Positions 55,119-64,000 of a stretch of 64,000 nt of DNA are shown in pieces. Position 1 is the stretch's first letter. Every line of letters begins with the position of its first letter. The notes under the pieces were generated by a model. It had not been told where the DNA came from. It was given only the letters and a program-made list of their open reading frames with translations, and ran no database searches. Both the position numbers and the translations under genes were made by a program. Origin of the DNA: Prevotella melaninogenica (GTDB lineage: Bacteria; Bacteroidota; Bacteroidia; Bacteroidales; Bacteroidaceae); assembly GCF_018127965.1 (NCBI RefSeq), contig NZ_CP072349.1:1368001-1432000 (forward strand). The letters run 5' to 3'.

Positions 55119-56576
55119 CTATTCGTTGTGTACAGCCTGATCACCGTACTCATTCTCTCTGTCTGGCCATGGGAGATTGAAGATGGCATCTGAAGGCTGA
55201 TACGTGTCGATGTTTCTGAAGTCAGTGAAACTACGGTTATAGTGCTTCAACGCATAGAAGGTCTGTCCCATACCTGGGAACTCACGCATACGCTCACGCA
55301 TCATCTCCTGCTCAAAGAGTGTACGTGTAGCGACCTTAGCCGCATCTACATCACCCAGTCCCCTACTCTTTCTTACCTGATTGAGCAGATTGATTGCCTC
55401 TGTCTGATTTGTATCATAAAGACTTTCGCTCAAAATATAATACATCTCTGGCAGACTAATTAACACAAAGCCTTTCAACACGCCTCTTGTAGCCTCGGCA
55501 TCATTCTGAATTAGGCGGATAAAGCTGAAAGAGGATGCTGAACCTGACGTATTCTCTCTGAAGAAAGAGGTGAAACGGAGGTCAGAGCTAAGCGCTGTAA
55601 AGAGGTCGGTCTCATAGAGACTACGTGTATCACGACGACCCTCAAGGAAAGAGCCGTAACCTGTAGAGCGCAGGAAGGCTGTACGAATGGCTGTTGAACG
55701 ATCGGCAGCATAAACACCGAAAATCATCTCCTTACTTGCAGGGAAACGCATCACAGAGTCAAGTGAAGTACTTGTATTCAACTTAAAGTTCTGTGTAGCA
55801 TTGATGACTTCACGAGCATACTTTGCGGCTTCTGTGTACTTACCCATAGCGTAGTACACACGAGCTTTGGTAGCCTTTACTGCATACTTATTGAAAAGAA
55901 TCACACGTCCCTTGCTATAATCACGCACGAAAGTATTATCGTATGTAACATCATTGTCGTCTGTCAACAATGAGTCAGCCTGATTCAAGTCCTTAAGAAT
56001 AAGGTTGAACGTTGCCTGCAAAGTGTAACGTGTGCGGTTCTTCAAATTGAACTCTGTTGCATAAGGCAGACCAAGCGTGTTTGCATCACTGCGCGTATAG
56101 TCTGTACAGTAGAGGCGAGCGAGGTCGAAGTGCATAAAGCCACGCAGACCCAACGCCTCACCATGAATCATCTTGCGCTCTTGTGCACCTGCACTAATAT
56201 CATTAATGTGTCTCAACACATTGTTGACATTAGAGATATTGTTATACATGTTGCTCCAAACAGCATCCACGACGTTGCGTGCTTGCTGGTTGGTATATTG
56301 GTAGCGGTTCAGATAATAACTAACATCTTGTGTGTTGTCATAACCGAACTGCTGACCTAACTCATCTACCATACCCCATGAAAGGTTACTACCATAGAGA
56401 TTAGATGAAGCTAACTTACCGTAGATACCAAACATAGCATCCTCATAACCAGTAAGGTCAGTGAACATCTCGTCATCGGTAAGCTGTCCTTTTGACTGCA
56501 CATCCAAGAAGTCGCTACATGATGTAAGCAGTGCAAACACCATGGATAGTCCTATATATTTCGTTATCTTCTTCAT
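55119..56576 (-). CDS. SusD/RagB family nutrient-binding lipoprotein
   Basis: A 485-residue lipoprotein (LLTSCSDFLDVQSKGQLTDD, Cys about 20, the classic SusD start). It is all-helical with TPR-like segments (VVDAVWSNMYNNISNVNNVL, VKATKARVYYAMGKYTEAA) and ends in a SusD C-terminal domain (LLNQVRKSRGLGDV, GMGQTFYALKHYNRSFTDF). It caps the SusC channel and binds the substrate on the surface. Since the locus encodes proteases instead of glycosidases, the ligand is probably a peptide. It follows susC by 18 bases. Confidence 0.93.
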   Translation of the reverse strand: MKKITKYIGLSMVFALLTSCSDFLDVQSKGQLTDDEMFTDLTGYEDAMFGIYGKLASSNLYGSNLSWGMVDELGQQFGYDNTQDVSYYLNRYQYTNQQARNVVDAVWSNMYNNISNVNNVLRHINDISAGAQERKMIHGEALGLRGFMHFDLARLYCTDYTRSDANTLGLPYATEFNLKNRTRYTLQATFNLILKDLNQADSLLTDDNDVTYDNTFVRDYSKGRVILFNKYAVKATKARVYYAMGKYTEAAKYAREVINATQNFKLNTSTSLDSVMRFPASKEMIFGVYAADRSTAIRTAFLRSTGYGSFLEGRRDTRSLYETDLFTALSSDLRFTSFFRENTSGSASSFSFIRLIQNDAEATRGVLKGFVLISLPEMYYILSESLYDTNQTEAINLLNQVRKSRGLGDVDAAKVATRTLFEQEMMRERMREFPGMGQTFYALKHYNRSFTDFRNIDTYQPSDAIFNLPWPDRENEYGDQAVHNE

Positions 56577-56594
56577 TGTTATCCTAATTTAGTT

Positions 56595-59500
56595 TTAGAG
56601 TGAGAATCGTAATGAGAATTCAAAGCTTCTGTCATATGGATAGTTCAAACCACGCTCTCTCTTCGCTGTTGACAGGTAGAAGAGGTCGTTAGTAAGAAGC
56701 TCTAAGAACATACGCTTCAATCCATACTTCTGAATAAAGTTTGTTGGAACCTCATAAGAGAGTGACAAACTGCTCATACGCAGGAAGTTGTTCTTCTCTA
56801 CGAAGCGTGAAGTCTGATACGGAGTAGTTGTATCGTCGATACGCTTATACTTTGCAACAGTTCCAGGAGTCTTCCATCTGTCATTCAATACACGCTCATC
56901 AGCATTGTACTTAGGGTTAGCTCCCTCTACCTTTGTTGCCAAAGTCTCATTATAGACAGAACCTCCGAAAGAGTACAAGAACGAACAACTCAATGCAAAT
57001 CGCTTATAAGTAAGGTATGAAGTGATAGAACCTGTACCTAAAGGATTCGTATCTCCGAAGATTACCTTATCATTTGAGTCATAAACGAAAGTATATGTAC
57101 CATCACGCTTAATGAAGATTTCCTGACCTGTTACTGGGTCGATACCTGCAGAAGGAACAACCTTCAAGGCTGTCAAAGACTGGCCCTCTTCATAGATAGG
57201 AAGCGGTGCAACACCATTGTCGGACTTGTTCTTCTCATTCTGTTCACGCAGAGAATTACTGATTTTCTTAATCTTATTCTTGTTATAAGCATATGTAAGA
57301 CCAAGTGACCACTGCCAATCTTTATTCTGAATTGGGAAGGTACGCAGACGAAGTTCAAAACCAGAGTTCTGTACCTCACCAATGTTCTCACGTGAAGTTG
57401 TCACACCCACTGATGGTGCCTTAGTAATATCCAAGAGCAAGTTATCAGTGTTCTTGATATAATAATCAGCTGAAAGGTCGACACGACCACGGAAAGCAGT
57501 GAAGTCAACACCGATGTTGGTGCTCAATGTACGCTCCCACTTCAAGTCTGGATTACCGATAGTAATTGGCGTAGCACCAGTTCCCTTACCATAGAAGTAA
57601 GAACTGTTATAGCTATAGGTAGTCAATGCCTGATATGGGTTAAAGTTGATATTACCCAAGTAACCAACACTGGCACGAAGCTTTAAGAGCGAAACTTGTG
57701 AGCCCTTCATGAACTTTTCGTTGTGAATATTCCATCCACCACCGACACTCCAGAATGGAGCAAAGCGCTGATTCTTACCGAAACGAGATGATCCCTCATA
57801 ACGATAGATAAGGTCGAGGAAGTACTTGTTATCCCAAATTGTATTGGCATTAACGAAGAAACCTACACCTCTTGTCTGTGTATCAGAACCACTTGGACGC
57901 GTTGCAGCGTATGCCGTAGCGAAAGATGGGTGTCCGAGCTTATCAGAATAGAAACCTATTGAAGTATAAGTAGCGGCATCTGATGACGTTGACTCAATAC
58001 TTCCACCTCCCATTGCAGTAAGGAAGAGCTTCTTAAAGAAGTAGTTATTATATGATAACATTGCTTTTCCCTGCAACGTTGTGGTATTTACCCAGTTATC
58101 AGACAATGAACCACGCTGATCAGCAGACTTATTACGAATCTCGCTGTAAGCAAAAGGAGATGTGAAAGAGCGTCTATCCTGCTTGCTACGGTCGACTGTA
58201 AAGTCTCCATCCAAACGAATCTTCTCACCGAACCACAACTGAATACTGGTCGTATTGAGGAAGTCAAAGTTATTTGTCTTACTATAACTACCCAACGAAG
58301 CATCATACAATGGGTTCGCCAAATCATGATAGAGTGAAGAACGCAACTGTCCATCAGAGTTATATGGGTTCTCATAAGGATTCATCTTAACCCAGTCTGA
58401 GAAATCACCATAAGGTGACACGTTACTTGATACAGAGGAGAGTGTCGAACTGTTTGACACGAAGAACTTACCTGAAATATTGTAAGACAGGCGGAAATTG
58501 GTTGAAAGACGGGTACGATCAGAACCCTTCATAACACCAGCATCCTTACCATAACGAATACCGAGATTATACTTTGCACGGTCATCACCACCATCTACAC
58601 TCAAACTGTGTGACTGTGAGATTGCATTACGCAGTGGCTTAGAAAGCCAGTCAGTCTCAACACCTCTCTGAACATCATTATATATACGTGCATAATCCTT
58701 GTCGAGCGTATATTGAGTTGAAGGACTTGTGTCTGTAAACAAACCTGCAAGACGCTCGTACTCCAACTTCTGACGTGCATTCAACAAGTTATAATCGTGC
58801 AAATCAGGTGTTGACAAACGTACTGTTCCACTATAGTTCAATTTCAGCTTACCGCCCTTCAAGGTCTTTGTTGTAATAACAATAACACCAGCAGAGGCCT
58901 TAGCACCATAAAGAGCAGACGCTGAAGCATCCTTCAATACGGTAACTGTCTCAATATCATTCATGTCCATATCGGCAACATACTCAGCAGAAACCTGCGC
59001 ACCATCTACCACATAGACCGGTGTATTGGCCTGTCCTTCGAAAGTGGCACGTCCACGAATATTGAGTTCTGCAACCTTATTAGGGTCAGAACCTTTGAGG
59101 TTATCATCTGCGATGACCATACCAGGAACGAAACTTGCAATACTCTGCAACACATTCTTCGTACCCACATTCATCAACTGGTCACGACTTACAGCCACCT
59201 GAGAACCCGTAAACGAATTCTTATTCTTAGTCTGATAACCCGTCACAACCACTTCCTGCATCTCTTTTGAATCTTCACGCAGTGTGATATTAGCTGTTGC
59301 GCCATTCTTTACAGTCTTTGTAACTGTCTTATAACCAATATATGACACATTCATGTGCACCTCCTTGAGGTCTGTCACAATCTCGTATTCACCATTGATA
59401 TCGGTAACATAACCACCATTCACGCCATCCACACGGATAACAGCACCGATGATAGGATCACCGTTATTATCGGTAACCTGACCACGAACACCACCTTTAC

Positions 59501-59846
59501 GCTGCGCAATTTCCTTCTTTGCAAGCGTCAGGGTATTGCCCTCAACGGTGTATGAGAGTGGGAACTGGTTTGCCAAGTTCAGTAACAAACTTGATACTGA
59601 CTGATCACGCACGTCAAGAGTAACACCCTTAAGTGCCTTCACGCCTTCATCTGCAAACTTTACATTTAATCCTGTCTGCTTCGCGACCTCATTGGCGAAA
59701 TCCTCTACCGTTGCATCATGCATAGAAAGAGTTACTTTTGCGCCATTCAGATCTTGCGCTGACATGGGGAGACTTAATGGACCAAAACATAAAAGGTTCA
59801 AAAGAAGAACACATATTATGCGTTGGAGGAATTTAATCTTCTGCAT
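56595..59846 (-). CDS. SusC/RagA family TonB-dependent receptor with STN domain
   Basis: A 1083-residue outer-membrane receptor. Signal peptide to about residue 30, then an STN (secretin/TonB short N-terminal) domain (about 35-110), a carboxypeptidase-regulatory-like domain (about 118-195, GQVTDNNGDPIIGAVIRV), a TonB-box-like EVVVTGY, plug (QSIASFVPGMVIADDNL, VYVVDGAQV, ASALYGAKASAGVIVITTK) and barrel ending RSFEFSLRFSL. STN domains usually signal to a FecR-type anti-sigma factor, but no such gene adjoins. Head of the SusCD-protease locus. Confidence 0.95.
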   Translation of the reverse strand: MQKIKFLQRIICVLLLNLLCFGPLSLPMSAQDLNGAKVTLSMHDATVEDFANEVAKQTGLNVKFADEGVKALKGVTLDVRDQSVSSLLLNLANQFPLSYTVEGNTLTLAKKEIAQRKGGVRGQVTDNNGDPIIGAVIRVDGVNGGYVTDINGEYEIVTDLKEVHMNVSYIGYKTVTKTVKNGATANITLREDSKEMQEVVVTGYQTKNKNSFTGSQVAVSRDQLMNVGTKNVLQSIASFVPGMVIADDNLKGSDPNKVAELNIRGRATFEGQANTPVYVVDGAQVSAEYVADMDMNDIETVTVLKDASASALYGAKASAGVIVITTKTLKGGKLKLNYSGTVRLSTPDLHDYNLLNARQKLEYERLAGLFTDTSPSTQYTLDKDYARIYNDVQRGVETDWLSKPLRNAISQSHSLSVDGGDDRAKYNLGIRYGKDAGVMKGSDRTRLSTNFRLSYNISGKFFVSNSSTLSSVSSNVSPYGDFSDWVKMNPYENPYNSDGQLRSSLYHDLANPLYDASLGSYSKTNNFDFLNTTSIQLWFGEKIRLDGDFTVDRSKQDRRSFTSPFAYSEIRNKSADQRGSLSDNWVNTTTLQGKAMLSYNNYFFKKLFLTAMGGGSIESTSSDAATYTSIGFYSDKLGHPSFATAYAATRPSGSDTQTRGVGFFVNANTIWDNKYFLDLIYRYEGSSRFGKNQRFAPFWSVGGGWNIHNEKFMKGSQVSLLKLRASVGYLGNINFNPYQALTTYSYNSSYFYGKGTGATPITIGNPDLKWERTLSTNIGVDFTAFRGRVDLSADYYIKNTDNLLLDITKAPSVGVTTSRENIGEVQNSGFELRLRTFPIQNKDWQWSLGLTYAYNKNKIKKISNSLREQNEKNKSDNGVAPLPIYEEGQSLTALKVVPSAGIDPVTGQEIFIKRDGTYTFVYDSNDKVIFGDTNPLGTGSITSYLTYKRFALSCSFLYSFGGSVYNETLATKVEGANPKYNADERVLNDRWKTPGTVAKYKRIDDTTTPYQTSRFVEKNNFLRMSSLSLSYEVPTNFIQKYGLKRMFLELLTNDLFYLSTAKRERGLNYPYDRSFEFSLRFSL

Positions 59847-60010
59847 CGTTCTCTAAAATTATGAATTTTGTTACTTGAAATTACAATCTTTTTTACTCGA
59901 AAACTCTTACGTTAATAATTGTTCAGAGAGAAGAAAAGAAATCTTCATTTCTATTAATACTATTGAGATAGTCCCTTCACAGGTAGACAATACCTATTAT
60001 AATTTATTCT

Positions 60011-60019
60011 GCAAAAGTA
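60011..60019 (-). promoter_or_regulatory. Promoter of the SusCD-metalloprotease operon
   Basis: On the minus strand TACTTTTGC is an ideal -7 element, with TTG about 18 bases upstream. It implies an AU-rich leader of about 155 bases before the susC start. The remainder of the 59847-60729 gap is AT-rich and contains the family B copy and terminator listed; nothing else is recognised. Confidence 0.65.
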
Positions 60020-60396
60020 CGAAAAAAAACAAAAAACCAAGCTATTTTATTATTAAAAATAAAGAATTCCCTTCATTATTATTAATTTTTGATAGCCAAA
60101 TGTACATTTTAATGGCATTTTCTTTACGAAATGATAGTAAAAGATAAACGATGTGTCAAATTCGTATAAGATTCCCTTATACTTTTTTACTTTTATGTTC
60201 TGATTGCTTTTCAATAAATTTTTAAATTGCTCTTATACTTACAAACGCCCGTTTATCATTGACAAAAGTTTACTATTCTATCAGCGTCTACATTCCGTAG
60301 CATCAAAAGCATTGTGCTTTTAGAGGCTAAAACTGCAAACTACTTACTTCAAGTTGCTCACATATTAACCAGCTTTTGAATCCTATCTTATGCTCC

Positions 60397-60462
60397 GTAC
60401 CATTGGTGCTAAGGCTCCGCACCTATAGTGCTAACCATCAACACAAAGTGTGCTGACCATCA
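60397..60462 (+). repeat. Family B 22-nt periodic repeat, copy 5
   Basis: Units at 60397, 60419 and 60441 with cores GTACCATTGGTGC, GCACCTATAGTGC and ACACAAAGTGTGC and spacers TAAGGCTCC, TAACCATCA and TGACCATCA. The first unit is nearly identical to those of copies 1 and 2. Confidence 0.8.
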
Positions 60463-60607
60463 ATATATCGGGTAAAGATGACATAAAGAGTTCATTATGA
60501 CTGTTACGAATCATATAGACATTGATGATTAACTTATTCAGCGTTCACTTACAAGATTACACAAACCACTATTTTAAACCCGAAGTCCTTATAATTAAAA
60601 TAAAAAC

Positions 60608-60659
60608 AAGGGGTTGTATCAATATAAAACCACTAACGGCTTCTTTGATACAACCCCTT
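60608..60659 (-). terminator. Terminator after dsbD
   Basis: AAGGGGTTGTATCAA (60608-60622) pairs perfectly with TTGATACAACCCCTT (60645-60659), with T- or A-rich tails on both sides. It shares the TTGTATCAA/TTGATACAA core with the terminator of tpiA. Confidence 0.8.
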
Positions 60660-60729
60660 TTTAGAATTTATAACTGTCGCCTTTCTACCATCTATAGATA
60701 GCAAAAAGCTATGTTATCACGTCAAAATC

Positions 60730-62829
60730 TTACTGATGCTGTGCACGATAATTCTCCAATCCCTTGTCAAGGAATTCAAGATAAGCAGGTACATCCTCCT
60801 TAAAGCTAAAGCTACCATTCAATGGCTTACCCGCATTGTCCAATGGTACATAGAATGGCTGAGCAAGATAACCAAACTTAGTCTGCTCCAAATAGCTCCA
60901 CTTATCACCGATAGTACGCAGTGTACGTGAAGTTCCATCTGGGAGTTTCACCTCTACAGGCTGCTTCAATGGAGTCTTATCGTCTACATAAAGTGAGATG
61001 AGAACATAGTCCTTATTCAACTTATCTGCCACACGTGAGTCAGTCCATACAGATGCCTCCATCTTACGACAGTTCACACATCCAAAACCTGTGAAGTCAA
61101 CCAAGACTGGCTTACCTGCTGCGGCGGCAGCACGCATACCCTCATCATAATCTGTATAAGCAGCATGTACCGTCTGTGGAGCAAGGTTGAAATCCTGTGT
61201 GTTAATAGGTGGTGCGAACGCACTAACAGCCTTACAAGGAGCACCCCAGAGTCCTGGAAGCATATAAACAGAGAATGCCAATGAACAAAGACCGAGCATA
61301 ATAGCTGGGACAGGCATTGCCTTCTGTTCGGGATCATCATGTGGGAACTTGAGTTTACCAATAAGGTAAAGACCCAAGAGACCGAAGAGAACTATCCAAA
61401 TAGAAAGGAAAGTCTCACGATCAAGAATATGCCAGCCGTATGCGAGGTCGGCTACTGACAAGAACTTCAGTGAGAATGCCAACTCGATGAAACCCAACAC
61501 AACCTTAATCATGTTCATCCATGAACCAGACTTTGGTGCTTTCTTAAGCAAAGTTGGGAAGAGAGCAAAGAAGGTAAATGGTAAAGCAAGAGCCAAAGCA
61601 AAACCAAACATACCCACTGCAGGAGCTACCCAGTCACCACTTGTTGCTGCCTGAACAAGGAGAAGACCTACGACAGGAGCTGTACAAGAGAAACTTACCA
61701 ATGACAAGGTGAATGCCATAAGGAAGATAGAAAGCAAACCTGTTGTCGCAGAAGCCTTATTATCAACCGCATTACCCCATGAAGAAGGCAATCGAAGTTC
61801 AAACCATCCAAAGAAACTGAAAGCAAAGACTGCTAACAAAAGGAAGAAGAACACATTGAACGGTGCATTTGTTGCCAACTCATTCAACTTCTGTGGACCG
61901 AAAGCCCAAGTAACAAGCGTTGCCAAACCCATGTAAATAACAATGATTGACAAGCCGTATGTCACTGCATCACGTATGCCCTTCTTGCGGTCATCCTTCG
62001 CTCTTTTGAGGAAGAAGCTAACCGTCATTGGAATGATAGGCCATACACAAGGGGTAAGCAAAGCGATGAAACCACCTAAAATACCCATAAAGAAAATACT
62101 CCAAAGAGAGCTATTAGTGCTATCCTTGGTGCTATTGAAGGCTGACAACTCTTTGATAACAGGTTGCCACAAATTAACATCTGCATTTACTTGTGCATTC
62201 TCTTGCTTTAGAGTTCCTGCAGTATCGGCTGGCAATACATCAGACTTTTTTGCAGTATCTGCAGTCATTGTGGTAAGTGCAGATAAACCATCAGCTGCTA
62301 CATCAGTAGCAGCTGTCGTTGTTTTTTCCGTCTCTGCGTTAGCAGCTGTTGGTGTTGCTGCAGGCGCGGAAGCAGGTCCATTGCCTTTAAAGTTAAATTC
62401 AACCTGTGTTGGTGGCAAACACATCTCATCATTACAAGCACCATATTCCAAGTAACCTTTTATACTATAGGTCTTGGCTGTTATCTTGTAACGCTGAACG
62501 AAACCAACGCTATTCTCGAAATAACGTAGTTTCATCTCAAAAGTCTTATCATAGACATTCAACTCTTTACCACGTGGTGTGAGCTTACCAACCGGTGTTA
62601 CGCCCTCAGCTTTGTCCACATGTAAAGATGCAGATGTAGGACCATCAGCAGGAAGATTCGTTGAATATACATGCCATCCCTGGTCAATCTTCGCTGTGAA
62701 GATAACCTCTACCTCTGTTGGCGAAACCTGCTTCTGCTGTACAGAAAAGTGAACAGGGTTCTGCTGTGCCATAGCTGTGAGGCTAAACAACAGCGTAAAG
62801 AGGATAAATAGTGTATTTCTTCTTTTCAT
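60730..62829 (-). CDS. dsbD: Thiol:disulfide interchange protein DsbD
   Basis: A 699-residue inner-membrane protein that carries electrons from cytoplasmic thioredoxin to periplasmic proteins. Signal peptide (LLFSLTAMAQQ), DsbD-alpha-like N-terminal domain (about 25-150, with CNDEMC), an Ala/Thr-rich linker, about eight membrane helices with the two redox Cys (TPCVWPIIP and SFSCTAPVVG), and a C-terminal thioredoxin domain with FGCVNCRK. All elements of full-length DsbD are present. The N-terminal domain lacks an obvious classical partner in the window. Confidence 0.93.
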   Translation of the reverse strand: MKRRNTLFILFTLLFSLTAMAQQNPVHFSVQQKQVSPTEVEVIFTAKIDQGWHVYSTNLPADGPTSASLHVDKAEGVTPVGKLTPRGKELNVYDKTFEMKLRYFENSVGFVQRYKITAKTYSIKGYLEYGACNDEMCLPPTQVEFNFKGNGPASAPAATPTAANAETEKTTTAATDVAADGLSALTTMTADTAKKSDVLPADTAGTLKQENAQVNADVNLWQPVIKELSAFNSTKDSTNSSLWSIFFMGILGGFIALLTPCVWPIIPMTVSFFLKRAKDDRKKGIRDAVTYGLSIIVIYMGLATLVTWAFGPQKLNELATNAPFNVFFFLLLAVFAFSFFGWFELRLPSSWGNAVDNKASATTGLLSIFLMAFTLSLVSFSCTAPVVGLLLVQAATSGDWVAPAVGMFGFALALALPFTFFALFPTLLKKAPKSGSWMNMIKVVLGFIELAFSLKFLSVADLAYGWHILDRETFLSIWIVLFGLLGLYLIGKLKFPHDDPEQKAMPVPAIMLGLCSLAFSVYMLPGLWGAPCKAVSAFAPPINTQDFNLAPQTVHAAYTDYDEGMRAAAAAGKPVLVDFTGFGCVNCRKMEASVWTDSRVADKLNKDYVLISLYVDDKTPLKQPVEVKLPDGTSRTLRTIGDKWSYLEQTKFGYLAQPFYVPLDNAGKPLNGSFSFKEDVPAYLEFLDKGLENYRAQHQ

Positions 62830-62855
62830 CGTTTTATACTATTAGAATTTGAACT

Positions 62856-62864
62856 GCAAAGATA
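62856..62864 (-). promoter_or_regulatory. -7 promoter element of dsbD
   Basis: On the minus strand TATCTTTGC fits TAnnTTTG, 27 bases before the start codon. Confidence 0.6.
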
Positions 62865-63056
62865 AGAAAATTATTTTTATAACATTACATAATGTATATA
62901 TTTAATATTTATATCCAATAACTTTTTATCAATCTATGTTCAAAAGGTTTTCAGGATTAAGATGAGTTCTCTCGTCGATTTTTATTTTACGTATATTGTT
63001 GCAGACAGGTAGTCACCTACCTGCTGCAACAGCTATTCATTTAAGAATAATCAGTA

Positions 63057-63767
63057 TTAATTATGCACCAACGTACCTATATCTTCACCATCCATAACCT
63101 TCTTCAGATTACCGACAACGTCCATATTGAAGACATAAATAGGTAGGTCGTTTTCTTTACACATGGTCGTTGCCGTGAGGTCCATTACCTTAAGACCCTT
63201 TGTGTAAATCTCATCATATGTGATTTCAGAGAACTTTGTTGCCGTTGGGTCTTTCTCAGGATCGGCTGTATAGATACCATCTACACGTGTACCCTTAAGC
63301 ATTACGTCCGCCTCAATCTCAATACCTCGCAAGCTTGAACCAGTGTCAGTAGTAAAGTAAGGACTACCAGTACCAGCTGAGAAGATACAAACATAACCTG
63401 CTTCCATAGCCTCGATAGCCTTCCACTTGCTATAGAACTCGCCGATTGGTTCCATACGAATAGCGGTCAAAACCTTAGCTTTCACACCGATTGCCTCAAG
63501 TGCAGAGCTAAGAGCAAGAGAGTTGATAACGGTTGCACACATACCCATCTGGTCGCCTTTCACACGATCAAAGCCTTTCTGGCTACCGCTCAAACCACGG
63601 AAGATGTTACCGCCACCGATTACGATACCAATCTGTACACCCATTTCATGTACTTCCTTAATCTGCTTAGCATAATCGCTAAGACGCTCAGGGTCGATAC
63701 CGAAGCCCTGTTTTCCCATCAAACTCTCACCCGAAAGTTTCAAGAGAATTCTTTTAAATCTTGCCAT
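63057..63767 (-). CDS. pyrH: Uridylate kinase (UMP kinase)
   Basis: A 236-residue amino-acid-kinase-fold enzyme that phosphorylates UMP to UDP. Motifs: KRILLKLSGESLMG (ATP phosphate-binding Lys), IGIVIGGGNIFRG, DQMGMCATVINSLAL and STGTGSPYFTTDT-type substrate loop, here SAGTGSPYFTTDTG. VDGIYTADPEKDP is the nucleotide loop. Length is typical (about 236-245). It follows the partial birA gene on the same strand. Confidence 0.96.
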   Translation of the reverse strand: MARFKRILLKLSGESLMGKQGFGIDPERLSDYAKQIKEVHEMGVQIGIVIGGGNIFRGLSGSQKGFDRVKGDQMGMCATVINSLALSSALEAIGVKAKVLTAIRMEPIGEFYSKWKAIEAMEAGYVCIFSAGTGSPYFTTDTGSSLRGIEIEADVMLKGTRVDGIYTADPEKDPTATKFSEITYDEIYTKGLKVMDLTATTMCKENDLPIYVFNMDVVGNLKKVMDGEDIGTLVHN

Positions 63768-63821
63768 TATTTTTGGAGTTGAAGGAGTTGAAGGAACTTC
63801 TTTACTTTCCCAAACACCTTA

Positions 63822-64000
63822 TTATATAATAAATTCTACTTCTTTAAATTGATATTCACGAATCATACCCTTGCTGTCACGGAGGATGAGATGCCCATCG
63901 TCTTCTACTTCAACGATAGCGCCTTCAAACTCACCATCAGCATCACGGAACTTATGAAAGCCTCCACGTCGATACAAAGCTTCGTGATACATTGCACTGA
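63822..64000 (-). CDS. birA: Biotin--protein ligase BirA, C-terminal part (cut by window end)
   Basis: The last 59 codons of a minus-strand gene entering from beyond 64000: YHEALYRRGGFHKFRDADG, then VEVEDDGHLILRD and EYQFKEVEFII. This is the SH3-like C-terminal domain of biotin--[acetyl-CoA-carboxylase] ligase, in the form common in Bacteroidales. The catalytic domain is outside the window. The identity rests on this short tail. Confidence 0.7.
   Translation of the reverse strand, partial: SAMYHEALYRRGGFHKFRDADGEFEGAIVEVEDDGHLILRDSKGMIREYQFKEVEFII

Noticed and set aside
59847..60400. Continuation of 22-nt units upstream of family B copy 5 (about 60309-60396)
   Set aside because: The stretch can be cut into 22-base blocks, but there is no recurring motif to support it.

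Overview
The window looks like chromosome of a Prevotella-type member of the Bacteroidales. The reasons are: promoters of the TAnnTTTG (-7) type instead of TATAAT, no Shine-Dalgarno pattern before most starts, a SusC/SusD pair, TonB-dependent receptors, lipoproteins with a C-S/G-rich start, regulators of the type IX secretion system (PorW, PorX), BspA-type leucine-rich repeats, and families (DUF1599, DUF4251, DUF4834, DUF4840, DUF4843) found mainly in this order. No phage, insertion sequence, integrase or CRISPR array was seen. Assignment to species cannot be made from the sequence alone.

Layout. 1-2.3 kb: a radical SAM protein and an LpxA-like acyltransferase. 2.3-8.5 kb: a minus-strand RND efflux operon (membrane-fusion lipoprotein, AcrB-type pump, TolC-type lipoprotein), preceded by a CCA-adding enzyme/poly(A) polymerase (8.7-10.1 kb). 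11-15.1 kb: a plus-strand cluster of DUF1599 protein, DoxX-like protein joined in frame to triosephosphate isomerase, SPOR-domain protein and GTP cyclohydrolase I. 15.1-20.7 kb: three tandem related lipoproteins, exonuclease III, and an SGNH plus MBOAT O-acetylation pair followed by a frameshifted membrane gene. 20.9-25.5 kb (minus): envelope proteins of unknown role, then xanthine permease and xanthine phosphoribosyltransferase. 25.7-30.2 kb: a BtuB-like receptor converging on a beta-hexosaminidase that carries an N-terminal BspA-like repeat domain. 30.6-38.4 kb: tRNA-Pro(GGG), aroA, a small cysteine-containing membrane protein, porW (four frameshifts), porX and tsaE. 38.7-40.4 kb (minus): psd, pssA (one frameshift) and a DUF4834 protein, the phosphatidylethanolamine branch. 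40.5-47.2 kb: dnaE, trxA and an outer-membrane barrel protein. 47.5-59.8 kb (minus): a SusC-SusD-DUF4843-PKD-like-metalloprotease pair locus, probably for capture and breakdown of protein or peptide. 60.7-64 kb (minus): birA (partial), pyrH, dsbD.

Two things stand out beyond the gene list. First, gene-free stretches hold two families of degenerate tandem repeats that both have an exact 22-nt period. Family A has four copies (about 1.1, 10.5, 24.8, 38.6 kb) and family B five (about 20.9, 30.4, 47.3, 54.9, 60.4 kb). Each repeat unit is a short palindrome plus a spacer, and some palindromes differ by paired changes that keep the stem. Second, eight single-base losses, most at A or T runs, break four genes. 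In every case one added base restores a continuous protein. This suggests systematic undercalling in the assembly or, less likely, real decay. The same kind of error would explain the DoxX-TpiA fusion.

The other main point is the metalloprotease pair in the SusCD locus: the downstream copy has an intact HExxHxxGxxH zinc site, while the upstream copy, which overlaps it by four bases, has lost every zinc ligand.
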